From positions 1 to 8,740 of the forward strand of contig JANXTP010000383.1 in assembly GCA_025352345.1 (NCBI GenBank): a DNA stretch of 8,740 nt, written 5' to 3'. Within the stretch, counting starts at the first letter, position 1. Every line of letters begins with the position of its first letter. Positions 6,882 through 8,740 of the stretch are shown here, piece after piece. Source of the DNA: Burkholderiales bacterium (GTDB lineage Bacteria > Pseudomonadota > Gammaproteobacteria > Burkholderiales > Burkholderiaceae_C). The notes under the pieces are model-generated. The model was not told the DNA's origin, ran no database searches, and worked only from the letters and a program-made list of their open reading frames with translations. The position numbers and the translations under genes were made by a program.

Positions 6882-7274
6882 TCAGACAGCCGTGGTCGGC
6901 GCATCCATGCGCTTCGGGCCCGCGACTGGTCGCGGCAGGTCGATGGCGTGCGTGGCGATCTCGCCGCTGTCGAGGTGCACCACGCCAGCCTCTACCTTGA
7001 CTGCAAACTTCGGCACGCACCCTTCGTCGGGTGCGCGGGCACAGCCGTCACCGAGCGCGATGTTCCAGTTGTGCAGCGGGCAGGCAACGCTGTCGCCGTG
7101 GACGATGCCCTGGCTCAGCGGCCCGCCCTTGTGCGGGCAACGATCGAGCAGTGCGAAGACCTGATCGTTGCCGTTGCGGAACACCGCGATGTCCACGCCC
7201 TGCGCACGCGACACACGGCGCGATCCGAGCACCGGGATGTCGCTCACCAGACAGATTTTTTTCCACTCGTTCAT
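6882..7274 (-). CDS. nirD: Nitrite reductase (NADH) small subunit, Rieske-like
   Basis: NirD is the small partner of NirB in the cytoplasmic NADH-dependent, six-electron reduction of nitrite to ammonium. The 130-residue protein is one Rieske-type domain. All four [2Fe-2S] ligands of the classical motif are present: C46-x-H48 in the CPHKGGPLSQG segment and C65-x2-H68 in the CPLHNW segment. As I recall, some enterobacterial NirD proteins have lost these ligands, so a real cluster is plausible here. After the domain the chain runs on for about 25 residues, ending in PKRMDAPTTAV. It starts 34 bases after the nirB stop, with a modest purine-rich AGAAAG 6 bases before the ATG, and is followed by nasA after 17 bases. 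An unrelated Rieske ferredoxin is unlikely given the neighbour and the WNIALGDG sequence. Confidence 0.95.
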   Translation of the reverse strand: MNEWKKICLVSDIPVLGSRRVSRAQGVDIAVFRNGNDQVFALLDRCPHKGGPLSQGIVHGDSVACPLHNWNIALGDGCARAPDEGCVPKFAVKVEAGVVHLDSGEIATHAIDLPRPVAGPKRMDAPTTAV

Positions 7275-7308
7275 GCCGTTCTTTCTGCTGACTGCGCTGA
7301 CGCTGCGC

Positions 7309-8740
7309 TCATACCGTGATCGCCTCGAATTGCCGCGTGTCGACCGAGGCCTTCTCTAACTCGAACCAGGGATCGGGCTCGCCGTCGAGCGCGGCCTGCA
7401 GCTGCGCCCACAGCGCCTTGCGGCCTTCATGGTCGTCGAGGATCTTCTTCTTGACGTGGTCGAGCCCGACCCGGTTCACGTAATGCACGGTGCGTTCCAG
7501 GTACCAGCCTTCCTGGCGGTACAGCTCACAGAACGCGCCGGTGTACTCCAGCACCTCCTCGGCCGTCTTGACCTTGACGAAGAAATGCGCCACCTCGGTC
7601 TTGATGCCGCCGTTGCCGGCGATGTACATCTCCCAGCCGCTGTCCACGCCGATCACGCCGACGTCCTTGATGCCGGCCTCAGCGCAGTTGCGCGGGCAGC
7701 CGCTCACCGCGAACTTGACCTTGTGCGGCGCGTACATGCGCCACATCGCGCGCTCCAGGTCCTTGCCCATCTGCGTGCTGTCCTGCGTGCCCATGCGGCA
7801 CCACTCGCTGCCCACGCAGGTCTTCACCGTGCGCAGCGCTTTGGCGTAGGCATGGCCCGAAGGCATGCCGATGTCTTTCCAGACATTGACCAGGTCTTCC
7901 TTTTTCACGCCCAGCAGGTCGATGCGCTGGCCGCCGGTGACCTTGACGGTGGGGATCTTGTACTTGTCGACCGCGTCGGCGATGCGGCGCAACTCGTCGG
8001 CGGTGGTTTCGCCGCCCCACATCCGCGGGATCACGCTGTAGGTGCCGTCCTTCTGGATGTTGGCGTGGCTGCGCTCGTTGATGAAACGGCTCTGCGGGTC
8101 GTCTTTCGACTCTTTCGGCCAGGTGCTGATCAGGTAGTAGTTGATCGCCGGGCGGCAGCTCGCGCAGCCGTTCGGCGTGCGCCAGTTCAGGTGCTGGTAG
8201 ACGCTGGCGATGGTCAGCAACCTGTCGTTGCGGATTGCATCGCGGGTTTCCTGGTGGCTGGCGTCGGTGCAGCCGCACATCGCCTTCTTGGTCGGCGCTT
8301 TGGAGTAATCGCCGCCGGCGGTGAACATCAGCAACTGCTCGACCAGCCCGGTGCACGAGCCGCAACTCGCACTGGCCTTGGTCTGTTTGCGCACCTCGTC
8401 GAGGGTGAACAGGCCTTTTTCCTTGATCGCCTTGCAGATCGTGCCTTTGGTGATGCCGTTGCAGCCGCACACCTCGTCGGCATCGGCCATCGCCGCCGCC
8501 TTGCTGTGCCCTTGGTGGCCGACATCACCGATGTTCGATTCGCCAAACATCAGCTTGTCGCGGATGTCGGAAATCTTGCGGCCCTCGCGAAGGAGTTTGA
8601 AGTACCAAGAGCCATCGACGGTGTCGCCGTACAGGCAGGCACCGATCAGCTTGTCGCCCTGGATCACCAGCTTCTTGTAGACGCCGGCATACGGGTCCGA
8701 CATCACGATCTCTTCGCAGTCGGCGCCGCCCGTGAAGTTG
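7309..8740 (-). CDS. nirB: Nitrite reductase (NADH) large subunit, C-terminal part (5' end outside window)
   Basis: NirB takes electrons from NADH through FAD and iron-sulfur centres to a siroheme-[4Fe-4S] site that reduces nitrite to ammonium. The window holds the last 476 residues of a protein usually around 800-850; the FAD/NADH domains are off the edge. Numbering from the first complete codon, a BFD-like [2Fe-2S] domain has C91, C93, C126 and C129, and a second similar domain has C155, C157, C192 and C195. A nitrite/sulfite reductase half-domain follows (from about 231). The siroheme/[4Fe-4S] ligands are C308 and C314 in TCVGSEWC and C348 and C352 in GCPRNC. The reading frame is open to the window edge, with NFTGGADCEEIV preceding the first internal start, so that start is not the gene's start. 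It is the most upstream visible gene of the operon; the promoter must be beyond 8740. Confidence 0.96.
   Translation of the reverse strand, partial: NFTGGADCEEIVMSDPYAGVYKKLVIQGDKLIGACLYGDTVDGSWYFKLLREGRKISDIRDKLMFGESNIGDVGHQGHSKAAAMADADEVCGCNGITKGTICKAIKEKGLFTLDEVRKQTKASASCGSCTGLVEQLLMFTAGGDYSKAPTKKAMCGCTDASHQETRDAIRNDRLLTIASVYQHLNWRTPNGCASCRPAINYYLISTWPKESKDDPQSRFINERSHANIQKDGTYSVIPRMWGGETTADELRRIADAVDKYKIPTVKVTGGQRIDLLGVKKEDLVNVWKDIGMPSGHAYAKALRTVKTCVGSEWCRMGTQDSTQMGKDLERAMWRMYAPHKVKFAVSGCPRNCAEAGIKDVGVIGVDSGWEMYIAGNGGIKTEVAHFFVKVKTAEEVLEYTGAFCELYRQEGWYLERTVHYVNRVGLDHVKKKILDDHEGRKALWAQLQAALDGEPDPWFELEKASVDTRQFEAITV

Noticed and set aside
6865..7020. Upstream in-frame start for nasA giving 52 extra residues
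   Set aside because: It would overlap most of the 3' part of nirD, the extra residues look like out-of-frame nirD, and a strong GAGGAA sits before the ATG at 6864.

Overview
The window is GC-rich and reads as part of a proteobacterial chromosome, most likely a betaproteobacterium of the order Burkholderiales. That assignment rests on base composition, protein character and gene order; it is an inference. All supported genes lie on the minus strand, so transcription runs from high to low coordinates.

Reading in the direction of transcription, the window opens inside nirB, the large subunit of the siroheme NADH-nitrite reductase (7309-8740, C-terminal 476 residues). It continues with nirD, the Rieske-type small subunit (6882-7274); nasA, a cytoplasmic molybdopterin nitrate reductase catalytic subunit (4606-6864); a short lineage-II chlorite dismutase, cld (3984-4589); a fused DmsB-DmsC-type iron-sulfur and membrane-anchor protein (1981-3990); and cobA, uroporphyrinogen-III C-methyltransferase (1181-1975). 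Gaps between these genes are 34, 17, 16, -7 (overlap) and 5 bases, so they are almost certainly one operon. Its promoter and any nitrate transporter or regulator lie outside the window, upstream of nirB.

After a 104-base gap holding two small stem-loops, the window ends in dacB, a D-alanyl-D-alanine carboxypeptidase/endopeptidase (PBP4) truncated by the window edge at its SDN motif. It is probably a separate unit.

The operon forms a consistent pathway. NasA reduces nitrate to nitrite, NirBD reduces nitrite to ammonium, and CobA makes the precorrin-2 precursor of the siroheme NirB needs. Two elements are less standard. First, NasA has no C-terminal [2Fe-2S] domain and no flavoprotein partner here; it is instead beside a protein with four [4Fe-4S] motifs fused to an eight-helix quinol-oxidising-type anchor, which suggests a membrane-bound, quinol-fed assimilatory nitrate reductase. 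Second, a chlorite dismutase with its catalytic His, Arg, Glu and Lys intact sits between catalytic and electron-transfer subunits, where it could destroy the chlorite made when nitrate reductase acts on chlorate. No RNA genes, mobile elements, CRISPR arrays or substantial repeats were seen.
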